DNA from: HGM04593 sp964512955
Lineage (GTDB): Bacteria > Bacteroidota > Bacteroidia > Bacteroidales > Bacteroidaceae
Length of the DNA stretch: 6,525 nt
Direction of reading: 5' to 3'
Assembly: GCA_964512955.1 (NCBI GenBank)
Contig: CAZEKX010000095.1
Location: forward strand, 1-6,525
Each line of letters starts with the position of its first letter. Position 1 is the first letter of the stretch. Of the stretch, positions 1 through 6,525 are shown piece after piece. Made by a program: the position numbers and the translations under genes. The notes under the pieces were generated by a model that saw nothing but the letters and a program-made list of their open reading frames with translations, ran no database searches and had not been told where the DNA came from.

Positions 1-48
1 AAAGTTACGAATAATATTTCAATTAACCTACTGATTTACAATAAATTA

Positions 49-56
49 TACGTTTG
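49..56 (+). promoter_or_regulatory. Possible Bacteroides-type -7 promoter element upstream of the CotH-like gene
   Basis: The bases read TAcgTTTG, an exact match to the Bacteroides -7 consensus TAnnTTTG. It lies about 40 bases before the start codon at 97, which would leave a short AT-rich leader of roughly 30-35 bases. No matching -33 TTTG is visible at the expected distance upstream; bases 21-30 read AATTAACCTA. The call therefore rests on one element in AT-rich DNA and could be chance. The rest of 1-96 holds no gene that I can see. Confidence 0.4.
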
Positions 57-96
57 CATAAAAATATTTTTCAATAAAATTCAAACAGCTTCTAAG

Positions 97-1746
97 ATGG
101 TAATGAGATATATTTTATTCTTGCTCTTCTTTTGTAATATACTTATGTGTAATGCACAAATAGGTATAAATGGCGTTTCACCTATATATGATAAACATAG
201 CGACGTGTATCTTCTATCTGTAGAAGAGGGTTTCTGGGAAGATGATTTTGTTGCAAATATTTCTTACGATTCGTGTTTGTGGAGTACGGCAAGCATAAAT
301 GGTGGGGATTTAATTGGCAACAAGTATAATTTTGGTCATTTATCCGATGAGATATACAATATCTCTTTGCAAGGTTCCGATACAACTTTAAACGTTAGAT
401 TGCAATTTACATATTTGCCAATAATAACATTAGAAGGTTCTTTTAGTAATGAATATTCAAAGGCGGCAGTCTCATTGCAAACACATGGAATGCCTGCGCA
501 GGTAATGTGTGCTCGTGTAAAATGGCGTGGTGGTACAACTAATGCCAATGGCAAGAACAAACGAAACTATAAACTAAAATTTGAAGATAATGAGGGGAAT
601 AAAAAGGATTATGAATTTTTTAATCTCAGAGATGATGATACCTGGATTTTAGATGCCGGACAGGTCGATTTATTCAGGATGCGTAATAGAATTTCAGCCG
701 ATTTATGGAATGATTTTGCTCGGAAACCATATTACAAAACTTACGAAAACAAGGCAAGAACTGCTTCGAGGGGTAAAATGGTCGAGGTCTTTTTAAATGA
801 TGAATATGTTGGCCTGTATAATATGTGTGAGCCGATAGATAGAAAGCAACTGAGGCTTAAAAAGTTTGATGAAACAACCGGCGAAATTCATGGTGGGCTG
901 TGGAAGGCTACGTCGTGGGGTATAGCAACATTTTATGACTATCCGCCTGCATACGACAATACTAAGGCAAATTGGGGCGCATTTGAAGTTAAATATCCCG
1001 AGGTCGATGACCTATCGCCAACCGATTATAGTACTCTTTATAATGCTATAAAGTTTGTTGTAACATCTTCCGATAAAGATTTTTCCGATTCCGTAAGTAT
1101 CTATTTTGATATTCCTGTAATAATAGATTATTTTATCTTTTGTAATGTTTTGAATGCTTATGATATATCGGGTAAGAATATATATTGGGCTGTGTACGAC
1201 AAACAAAAAGATAAGATGCTCACTCCTGCAATGTGGGATATGGATTGTGTCGTAGGGCAGTTTCATATTAATTCCGAAAATCCTCCCGATGTGGTTCTCC
1301 CTAATAACAGCATATTGTATGCAACAAAAATTCTGTGGCGGTTATCTAATTTAAATGTCAATGATTTTAATGAAAGTGTTCGTGAAAGGTATATGGAGTT
1401 GCGAAGAACATATCTTAATACGGAAAACTTGTTTGGCAGGTTCGAAGATTATTATAATATGATAACCAAGTGTGGAGGTCGACACCGTGAGGAACAACGG
1501 TGGAGTTACGATACCGATTTGTCAGGGTTATGTCTCGATTTTCAAAGTGAATTGGAATATATTAGGGAGTGGTTGTATGCTCGATTTGAATATTTGGATA
1601 ATCTATGGCAAACATCTGCTGTCATAGATTGTATTAAGGATGTTCCATCTGCCGGTGAGCGAATATACAATTTGCAAGGTGTAGAAGTAGATTGTTCTTA
1701 CAAAGGTTATGTAATAAAGAATGGTAAAATATTTATGAATAGGTAA
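97..1746 (+). CDS. Exported CotH-kinase-like family protein
   Basis: The 549-residue protein starts with a hydrophobic signal peptide (about residues 3-21, probable signal peptidase I cut after CNA, before Gln21). The residue before Cys19 is Met, which does not fit a lipobox, so I do not call it a lipoprotein. The body matches the CotH kinase-like fold: RGGTT followed by a basic KRNYKLKF segment (about residues 144-162), a DDDTWIL segment, the conserved block VEVFLNDEYVGLYNMCEPID (229-248), a KNIYW loop with Asn361, and WDMD with Asp381 and Asp383. In CotH relatives these last residues occupy the metal and catalytic positions of a protein-kinase-like active site. The tail (about 515-549) has IYNLQG at 523-528 and KNGK near the end, as in many secreted Bacteroidales proteins. 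The kinase substrate is unknown. Met3 at base 103 is an equally good start. The gene is AT-rich, stands apart from the downstream chain, and has no clear terminator. Confidence 0.85.
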   Translation: MVMRYILFLLFFCNILMCNAQIGINGVSPIYDKHSDVYLLSVEEGFWEDDFVANISYDSCLWSTASINGGDLIGNKYNFGHLSDEIYNISLQGSDTTLNVRLQFTYLPIITLEGSFSNEYSKAAVSLQTHGMPAQVMCARVKWRGGTTNANGKNKRNYKLKFEDNEGNKKDYEFFNLRDDDTWILDAGQVDLFRMRNRISADLWNDFARKPYYKTYENKARTASRGKMVEVFLNDEYVGLYNMCEPIDRKQLRLKKFDETTGEIHGGLWKATSWGIATFYDYPPAYDNTKANWGAFEVKYPEVDDLSPTDYSTLYNAIKFVVTSSDKDFSDSVSIYFDIPVIIDYFIFCNVLNAYDISGKNIYWAVYDKQKDKMLTPAMWDMDCVVGQFHINSENPPDVVLPNNSILYATKILWRLSNLNVNDFNESVRERYMELRRTYLNTENLFGRFEDYYNMITKCGGRHREEQRWSYDTDLSGLCLDFQSELEYIREWLYARFEYLDNLWQTSAVIDCIKDVPSAGERIYNLQGVEVDCSYKGYVIKNGKIFMNR

Positions 1747-1820
1747 AGGATTCAACCGTTTATGAATATTAATCTTTTATTGTGAATAGATTGTTTGCTT
1801 TAATATTGCCTTATATAATG

Positions 1821-1851
1821 TTTGTTGTTTGAAAATTTAGATGTATTTTTG
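1821..1851 (+). promoter_or_regulatory. Bacteroides-type promoter for the fbp-purE-ispG chain
   Basis: TTTG at 1821-1824 and TAttTTTG at 1844-1851 are separated by 19 bases. Both elements match the known Bacteroides primary sigma consensus (-33 TTTG, -7 TAnnTTTG) exactly, at about the expected spacing. A second TTTG at 1828-1831 is too close to be the partner. Transcription would start a few bases after 1851, giving an untranslated leader of about 50 bases before the ATG at 1908. The leader ends in an A-rich run (TATAAAAAAATG), which suits Bacteroidota initiation without a strong Shine-Dalgarno. The start site itself is inferred. Confidence 0.7.
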
Positions 1852-1907
1852 CGGTATAACGTCTGTGTATAGGAAAATACTCGGCGTGTTTATAAAAAAA
1901 TGCAACT

Positions 1908-3899
1908 ATGTTTAAGTCGAATGTAACATTGGAAGAGGTGAAAGACGATATTAGATACCTTCGTCTGCTTGCTCGCGATTTTCCAACCATCTCGAGCGTT
2001 ACTACCGAAATTATCAATTTAGAGGCTATCCTGCATCTGCCTAAACCTACAGAGCATTTTCTTGCCGACCTTCATGGCGAGTATGAGGCTTTCCAACATG
2101 TGTTGCGTAATGCTTCGGGAAACATCAAAGGAAAAGTGAAGGAACTGTTTGGTGATACCCTCTCGCACGAGGAGCGTAAAGAACTATGCTCTCTCATATA
2201 TTATCCCGAGGAGAAACTGAAACTCATAAAGCAGTCGAACATTAACCTCGATGAATTCTATACAACTACGTTGAACAGGCTCATTGTGTTATGTAGAAAT
2301 GTCTCTTCTAAGTATACCCGCTCCAAAGTTCGCAAGAGTCTTCCCGAGGAGTATGCTTATATCTTTGAGGAACTTATGCACGAAGCCAACGATTTCCATA
2401 ATCGTCAGGCGTACTCCAGTGCTATCGTACAGACAATAATACGTACGAGTAGGGCCGATCATTTTATAACTGCTATATGTTATCTTATTCAACGATTGGT
2501 TATTGACCGCCTGCATATCCTTGGCGATATATTCGATAGAGGTCCCGGAGCGCATCATATAATGGATATACTCTGCAACTATCATCACCTCGATATTACA
2601 TGGGGTAACCACGATGTCCTTTGGATGGGTGCTGCCGCAGGAAATACCTGCTGCATAGCAAGCGTGTTACGTCTGTCGTTGCGCGATGCCAACACAACAA
2701 CTCTTGAAGACGGTTATGCAATAAACATGGTGCCTCTTGCAACATTTGCAATGGAGCAGTATGCCGATGACCCGTGCGAAATATACCAGCCACGTGTTGA
2801 CGAAGAGCGTACCAATTTTACCGATAAGGATATACGACTTATTGCGCAAATGCATAAGGCAATATCTGTCATAGAGTTTAAGTTGTCGGGACAGATTGCA
2901 ATGCAACATCCCGAATGGGGTATGGGCGACCGCGCTCTTATGGAGTTTATAAACAAGGAGCGTGGAACAATAACCATTGATGGAAAGGAGTATGAGATGC
3001 TCGATAAATTATGGCCTACACTCGACCCCGACAATCCCTATGCTCTCACACCCGAGGAGCAGGAGGTTGTAGAGCGTTTGCGCCACTCTTTTGTTCGTAG
3101 CGAACGTTTGCAGAGTCATGTGAACTGTCTGCTCATGCGTGGCGGAATGTATGTAATATATAATTCGAATCTTATGTTCCATGCCGCTGTGCCAATAAAC
3201 GAAGATGGTTCTATGCGTGAGGTTGTCTTCGGTGGTGTGCCTGTGAAAGGTAAGGAACTTATGAAAAAGGTTGAACGTATGGCACGTGCGGCATTCGACA
3301 ACGAGGTGGAGCCCGAGGAGCGAAAATATGCCGCCGATTTCTTTTGGTATCTTTGGTGTGGTCCCGAGTCGCCTCTCTTTGGAAAATCGAAGATGGCAAC
3401 CTTTGAGCGTTATCTGCTTACCGATAAAGAGGTGCAGAAAGAACCAAAAGGGTGGTACTACATACTGCGCGATAATCCCGATGTGTGCGACCGTATACTC
3501 GATGAGTTTGGTGTTAAGGGTGAACATCGCCATATAATAAACGGACACGTTCCGGTGCGTGTCGGTCATGGTGAGACACCTATTAAAGCCAACGGGCGTC
3601 TGATGGTAATCGATGGTGGCTTGTCGCGTGTATATCACAATCGTACCGGTATCGCCGGCTATACACTTGTATATCACAGTCGTGGCTTTGAACTTGTGCA
3701 GCACGAACCGTTTACATCTACCGAAGAGGCTATACTCAATGGTACAGATATTAAGAGTACCACACAAATAGTGGAGATGATGGGCAAACGCGAGATGGTT
3801 AGCGATACCGACATCGGTCGCGGAATTCTTGTGAAAATATCGGACCTTGAGCGTCTGTTGGTCGCTTACCGAAAAGGTGTTATAAAGGAGAGACCATGA
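1908..3899 (+). CDS. fbp: Class III fructose-1,6-bisphosphatase
   Basis: This enzyme hydrolyses fructose 1,6-bisphosphate to fructose 6-phosphate and phosphate, the irreversible step of gluconeogenesis, in the cytoplasm. The 663 residues match the usual length of the class III family (Bacillus subtilis type, around 670). The metallophosphatase motifs are all present: DLHGE (Asp54, His56), GDIFDRG (206-212), GNHD (233-236) and NGH (545-547), followed by VGHGE and IDGG (Asp569). The roughly 310 residues between GNHD and NGH are the long insertion typical of class III. Metal dependence and allosteric control by PEP and AMP are known for the B. subtilis enzyme and are only inferred here. It is the first gene of the chain, about 50 bases after the predicted transcription start. 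Its TGA overlaps a possible purE start (ATGA at 3896-3899). Nothing appears truncated. Confidence 0.97.
   Translation: MFKSNVTLEEVKDDIRYLRLLARDFPTISSVTTEIINLEAILHLPKPTEHFLADLHGEYEAFQHVLRNASGNIKGKVKELFGDTLSHEERKELCSLIYYPEEKLKLIKQSNINLDEFYTTTLNRLIVLCRNVSSKYTRSKVRKSLPEEYAYIFEELMHEANDFHNRQAYSSAIVQTIIRTSRADHFITAICYLIQRLVIDRLHILGDIFDRGPGAHHIMDILCNYHHLDITWGNHDVLWMGAAAGNTCCIASVLRLSLRDANTTTLEDGYAINMVPLATFAMEQYADDPCEIYQPRVDEERTNFTDKDIRLIAQMHKAISVIEFKLSGQIAMQHPEWGMGDRALMEFINKERGTITIDGKEYEMLDKLWPTLDPDNPYALTPEEQEVVERLRHSFVRSERLQSHVNCLLMRGGMYVIYNSNLMFHAAVPINEDGSMREVVFGGVPVKGKELMKKVERMARAAFDNEVEPEERKYAADFFWYLWCGPESPLFGKSKMATFERYLLTDKEVQKEPKGWYYILRDNPDVCDRILDEFGVKGEHRHIINGHVPVRVGHGETPIKANGRLMVIDGGLSRVYHNRTGIAGYTLVYHSRGFELVQHEPFTSTEEAILNGTDIKSTTQIVEMMGKREMVSDTDIGRGILVKISDLERLLVAYRKGVIKERP
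3884..3898 (+). promoter_or_regulatory. Strong Shine-Dalgarno and alternative purE start overlapping the fbp stop
   Basis: AAAGGAG at 3884-3890 is followed, after five bases, by ATG at 3896-3898; the fbp TGA occupies 3897-3899. This ATG is in frame with purE and would add 21 residues to its N-terminus. The arrangement is a textbook case of translational coupling, and a purine-rich site this good is uncommon in Bacteroidota, which rely little on Shine-Dalgarno pairing. The same bases also encode the last residues of Fbp (IKERP), so the match may be coincidental. Confidence 0.4.
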
Positions 3900-3958
3900 G
3901 TGAAAATCATTGCTCTCGACAATATATGTTCTCAAACAAAAAAGAAAAAATCAAATAT

Positions 3959-4465
3959 ATGAAAGCAATAGTCAGTGTTATAATGGGAAGTACATCAGAC
4001 CTCCCTGTAATGAAGAAAGCAACAGATTTTTTAAATGAAATGCAGGTGCCTTTCGAGGTGAATGCCTTGTCGGCACATCGTACCCCCGAGGCTGTGGAGG
4101 CTTTTGCGAAAGGTGCAAAAGAGCGTGGCGTGAAAATAATAATTGCGGCAGCAGGAATGGCGGCTCATCTCCCCGGTGTGATAGCGGCGAGTACCACATT
4201 ACCGGTTATTGGTGTACCTATAAACAGTACTCTCGATGGCATGGATGCTTTGCTTGCCATTGTACAGATGCCTCCCGGAATACCTGTGGCTACAGTTGGC
4301 ATAAACGCTTCGTTGAATGCCGCAATATTGGCGGTAGAGATGCTTTCACTTGCCGACGCAGAACTTGCAACACGTCTTGCTGCGTATAAAGAGAATTTGA
4401 AGAAGAAAATAGAGAAGGCGAACGAGGAACTGAAAGAACTTCACTATGACTATAAAACAAATTAA
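3959..4465 (+). CDS. purE: N5-carboxyaminoimidazole ribonucleotide mutase (class I PurE)
   Basis: PurE converts N5-CAIR to CAIR in de novo purine synthesis, normally after PurK, which is not in this window. From the ATG at 3959 the protein has 168 residues, the usual class I length, and opens directly on the first beta strand MKAIVSVIMGSTSDL. Visible motifs are GSTSD (10-14, phosphate binding), SAHRTPE (38-44, His40 being the expected catalytic His), AGMAAHLPGV with His70, and MPPGIPVATVGI. The C-terminus is a charged helix. The upstream in-frame ATG at 3896 has a better Shine-Dalgarno and overlaps the fbp stop, but adds a Lys-rich 21-residue extension that PurE does not usually carry; I prefer 3959, which follows an A-rich stretch. 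The last 20 bases overlap ispG, which suggests coupled translation. Confidence 0.95.
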   Translation: MKAIVSVIMGSTSDLPVMKKATDFLNEMQVPFEVNALSAHRTPEAVEAFAKGAKERGVKIIIAAAGMAAHLPGVIAASTTLPVIGVPINSTLDGMDALLAIVQMPPGIPVATVGINASLNAAILAVEMLSLADAELATRLAAYKENLKKKIEKANEELKELHYDYKTN

Positions 4466-6218
4466 AAGGGATATTCTGAATTATAAACGTCGTACCACTG
4501 TGCAAGTAAATGTGGGTGGCGTGGTAATTGGTAGCGAATATCCGGTGAGAGTGCAGTCGATGACAAATACTTCGACTATGGATACCGTCGGCTGTGTCGA
4601 GCAGGTATTGCGTATTGTGGAACGTGGTGGCGAATTGGTGCGTCTTACAACTCAGGGTAGCCGCGAAGCGGTTAATCTGGGAACAATAAAGAGCGAACTT
4701 GCTAACCGGGGATGCAACGTCCCACTTGTTGCCGATGTGCATTTCAATGCCTCTGTTGCCGATGTGGCGGCACAATATGCCGACAAGGTGCGTGTAAACC
4801 CGGGTAATTATGTCGATAGTGCGCGTACTTTTAAGCATATCGATTATACCGATGCCGAGTATGCCGATGAGATGGCACGTCTGCGCGAACGTTTTGTTGC
4901 TTTCCTTAATCTTTGCAAGAAAGAGGGTAAGGCTATTCGTGTTGGAGTGAATCACGGTTCTCTTTCCGATAGAATAATGAGCCGCTATGGCGATACTCCT
5001 TCGGGAGTTGTGGAGTCCTGCCTGGAGTTTTTGCGAATTTGTCGTGATGAGCAATTCAATAATGTTGTGGTATCCATAAAAACAAGTAATACCACCATGA
5101 TGGTTACTACTGTACGTCAATTGGTACAAGCTATGGAGAACGAGGGTATATCTTATCCTCTGCATCTTGGAGTAACAGAGGCAGGCGATGCCGAAGATGG
5201 ACGTATAAAGAGTGCTGTCGGCATTGGTGCATTGCTTGCCGACGGTATTGGCGATACTGTGCGTGTCTCGCTCGCCGAAGCACCCGAAAATGAGATTCCG
5301 GTAGCAAAAGAATTGGTCGATTATGTGGCATTACGCACCGGACACCCTGTGATTGTCGGGGATATTCCCGATTTTGATTACTACGAACCAAAACGTCGTG
5401 TAACAGGACGTGTGGGCTGTGTTGGCGGTGGAGCCGTTCCGGTGGTTGTCGGTGGTGCCGATACCGAGAGTGTCGATACTACTCCCGATTTCATTATTAC
5501 CAATGGCGGTATAACCTGTAATGGTAAGGGTGTAACCGTATCTTCTGTGAAAGACGCGGTAACTGCAACAGAGCCGGTTCTTGTGCCATTGCAATATAAC
5601 GATCTTACAACCGATACCGTTTCTGCAATTAAGGCTAACAAAAACATAATAGTTGTTGCTTACAGTAATCATGTGAACCCGGTAGGCGAAGTGCGTGCAT
5701 TGATTTTCAGGCTTATTAAAGAGGGTATCGATGCACCGGTGATTTTACGTTGCAGATATAACGAAATATCGCTCGATAGTTTACGTATTAAGGCTGCCGC
5801 CGATGTCGGTGTACTCTTAATTGATGGACTTGTCGATGGTTTGTGGATAGAAAACAATGGAATATCAGAAAGGGATATAAATTCCTTGTCGTTTGGTATT
5901 TTGCAGGCAACACGTACAAGAATAAGTAAAACCGAGTATATTGCTTGTCCGGGTTGCGGACGTACAATGTATAATCTGCAAGGAACGCTGGCAAAGATTA
6001 AAGCGGCTACTTCTCATCTCAAAGGACTTAAAATCGGTGTCATGGGCTGTATCGTCAACGGTCCCGGTGAAATGGCCGATGCAGACTATGGCTATGTAGG
6101 TGCTGCACGTGGTAAGGTGAGCCTGTATCGTCGTCAGGTGTGTGTAGAAAAAAATATCCCCGAAGATGAGGCTATAGAACGCCTGCTGCAACTGATAGAG
6201 AATGACAGAAAAGAGTAG
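4446..6218 (+). CDS. ispG: 4-hydroxy-3-methylbut-2-enyl diphosphate synthase, long form with inserted domain
   Basis: IspG (GcpE) reductively opens MEcPP to HMBPP, the penultimate step of the MEP isoprenoid pathway, using a [4Fe-4S] cluster. The 590 residues far exceed the E. coli enzyme (about 370) and fit the three-domain form found in plants, Chlamydiae and Bacteroidota. The N-terminal TIM barrel (about 20-285) shows QSMTNT (37-42), ADVHFN (96-101), KVRVNPGN (114-121), GVNHGSL (167-173), TEAG (244-247) and GIGDTVRVSL (267-276). An insert domain runs from about 286 to 485. The cluster domain has CPGCGRT (Cys501, Cys504) and MGCIVNGPGE (Cys535, Glu542), which supply the three Cys ligands and the Glu known for this family. 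It starts inside the purE end (20-base overlap, different frame) and its own end overlaps the next gene by 17 bases. The reductant, flavodoxin or ferredoxin, cannot be told from here. Confidence 0.97.
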   Translation: MTIKQIKRDILNYKRRTTVQVNVGGVVIGSEYPVRVQSMTNTSTMDTVGCVEQVLRIVERGGELVRLTTQGSREAVNLGTIKSELANRGCNVPLVADVHFNASVADVAAQYADKVRVNPGNYVDSARTFKHIDYTDAEYADEMARLRERFVAFLNLCKKEGKAIRVGVNHGSLSDRIMSRYGDTPSGVVESCLEFLRICRDEQFNNVVVSIKTSNTTMMVTTVRQLVQAMENEGISYPLHLGVTEAGDAEDGRIKSAVGIGALLADGIGDTVRVSLAEAPENEIPVAKELVDYVALRTGHPVIVGDIPDFDYYEPKRRVTGRVGCVGGGAVPVVVGGADTESVDTTPDFIITNGGITCNGKGVTVSSVKDAVTATEPVLVPLQYNDLTTDTVSAIKANKNIIVVAYSNHVNPVGEVRALIFRLIKEGIDAPVILRCRYNEISLDSLRIKAAADVGVLLIDGLVDGLWIENNGISERDINSLSFGILQATRTRISKTEYIACPGCGRTMYNLQGTLAKIKAATSHLKGLKIGVMGCIVNGPGEMADADYGYVGAARGKVSLYRRQVCVEKNIPEDEAIERLLQLIENDRKE

Positions 6219-6525
6219 TAAAGAGAATATATCTAAAATTATTGCATGGGTACGTATGCCACTTATAATAGGTGTGGTACTTGCCCATGCAAATCTTTAT
6301 GCTCTTGTGGAAAATTGGTATGGCGAAGCACCTCAATGGCCCGAATGGCTCATATTTATGTTTGCCAATCTTAAGAACATCCTATTGCCCGACAGGGTAT
6401 CGGTTCTGTTTCTTATCTCGGGATTTTTCTTTTTTAAAGGTATGCAAAAGAATGAACCCCATTTCTTTGGTAATAAGAAGCTGTTTGAAAATTATTCAAA
6501 TATTTTGTTAAGCATCAATTTGCAG
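6202..6525 (+). CDS. Membrane acyltransferase-3-like protein, 5' part only
   Basis: An open frame starts at ATG 6202, 17 bases before the ispG stop, and runs 108 codons to the window edge without a stop; the 3' end is missing. Residues 13-36 form a membrane segment with the pattern WVRMPLIIGVVLAH (Trp16, Arg18, Pro20, His29), which resembles the first helix of acyltransferase-3 (OafA/WecH type) proteins, where the His is thought to be catalytic. A second helix (about 65-78) contains RVSVLFLISGFFFF, like the family's 'R-V-P-x-F-F-x-I-S-G' pattern but with Leu for Pro. These enzymes O- or N-acylate sugars, lipids or peptides at the inner membrane; the substrate here is unknown. After the second helix the usual Arg- and Pro-containing loop is hard to recognise. 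The overlap with ispG implies co-transcription. The family call rests on two segments only. Confidence 0.65.
   Translation, partial: MTEKSSKENISKIIAWVRMPLIIGVVLAHANLYALVENWYGEAPQWPEWLIFMFANLKNILLPDRVSVLFLISGFFFFKGMQKNEPHFFGNKKLFENYSNILLSINLQ

Noticed and set aside
1765..1807. Inverted repeat AATATTAA / TTAATATT after the CotH-like gene as a terminator
   Set aside because: The stem is only A-T pairs, the loop is about 27 bases and no T-run follows, so it is expected by chance in AT-rich DNA.
1900..1926. Eight-codon open frame (ATG at 1900) overlapping the fbp start
   Set aside because: It could be read as a leader peptide, but the ATG arises from the A-rich run before the fbp start and shows no attenuator-like codons or hairpin.
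3009..3935. Long open frame (308 codons) on the minus strand opposite fbp
   Set aside because: It lies wholly against a well-identified enzyme gene, its translation is rich in His, Tyr, Thr and Cys without any recognisable domain, and its openness is explained by the codon bias of the + strand gene.
4290..5165. Long open frame (291 codons) on the minus strand opposite purE and ispG
   Set aside because: It spans the junction of two certain + strand genes, has no recognisable motif and no promoter-like element, and has the His/Ser/Thr-rich composition of a shadow frame.
6272..6511. 79-codon + strand open frame at the window end
   Set aside because: It is in a different frame from the acyltransferase-like gene that starts at 6202, whose translation shows family-like membrane segments; this frame shows none.

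Overview
The window looks like part of a chromosome from the order Bacteroidales (phylum Bacteroidota). Three things suggest this: TAnnTTTG promoter elements of the Bacteroides type, a long plant-like IspG with an inserted domain, and an exported CotH-like protein ending in an 'IYNLQG...KNGK' tail of the kind common in Bacteroides and Prevotella secreted proteins. Genus cannot be decided from the sequence alone. All recognisable genes are on the + strand.

Layout: 1-96 is AT-rich leader with a possible -7 promoter element. 97-1746 encodes an exported CotH-kinase-like protein and is clearly more AT-rich than what follows. 1747-1907 is a 161-base intergenic region holding a very good Bacteroides-type promoter. 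From 1908 a tightly packed gene chain begins: fbp (class III fructose-1,6-bisphosphatase, 1908-3899), purE (N5-CAIR mutase, 3959-4465, with an alternative start at 3896 that overlaps the fbp stop), ispG (HMBPP synthase, 4446-6218, overlapping purE by 20 bases) and the 5' part of a membrane acyltransferase-3-like gene (6202 to the window end, overlapping ispG by 17 bases).

The chain is probably one transcription unit driven from the promoter just upstream of fbp. It joins gluconeogenesis, de novo purine synthesis and MEP-pathway isoprenoid synthesis. These are housekeeping functions with no shared substrate, so the grouping looks like co-expression of core biosynthesis, not one pathway. The acyltransferase at the end is the least expected member.

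I found no tRNA, rRNA, CRISPR array, insertion sequence or att site, and no evidence of a new defence or mobile system. The most unusual signal is one of codon context: all 17 proline codons that precede Asp or Glu are CCC, against about 6 of 56 prolines in other contexts.
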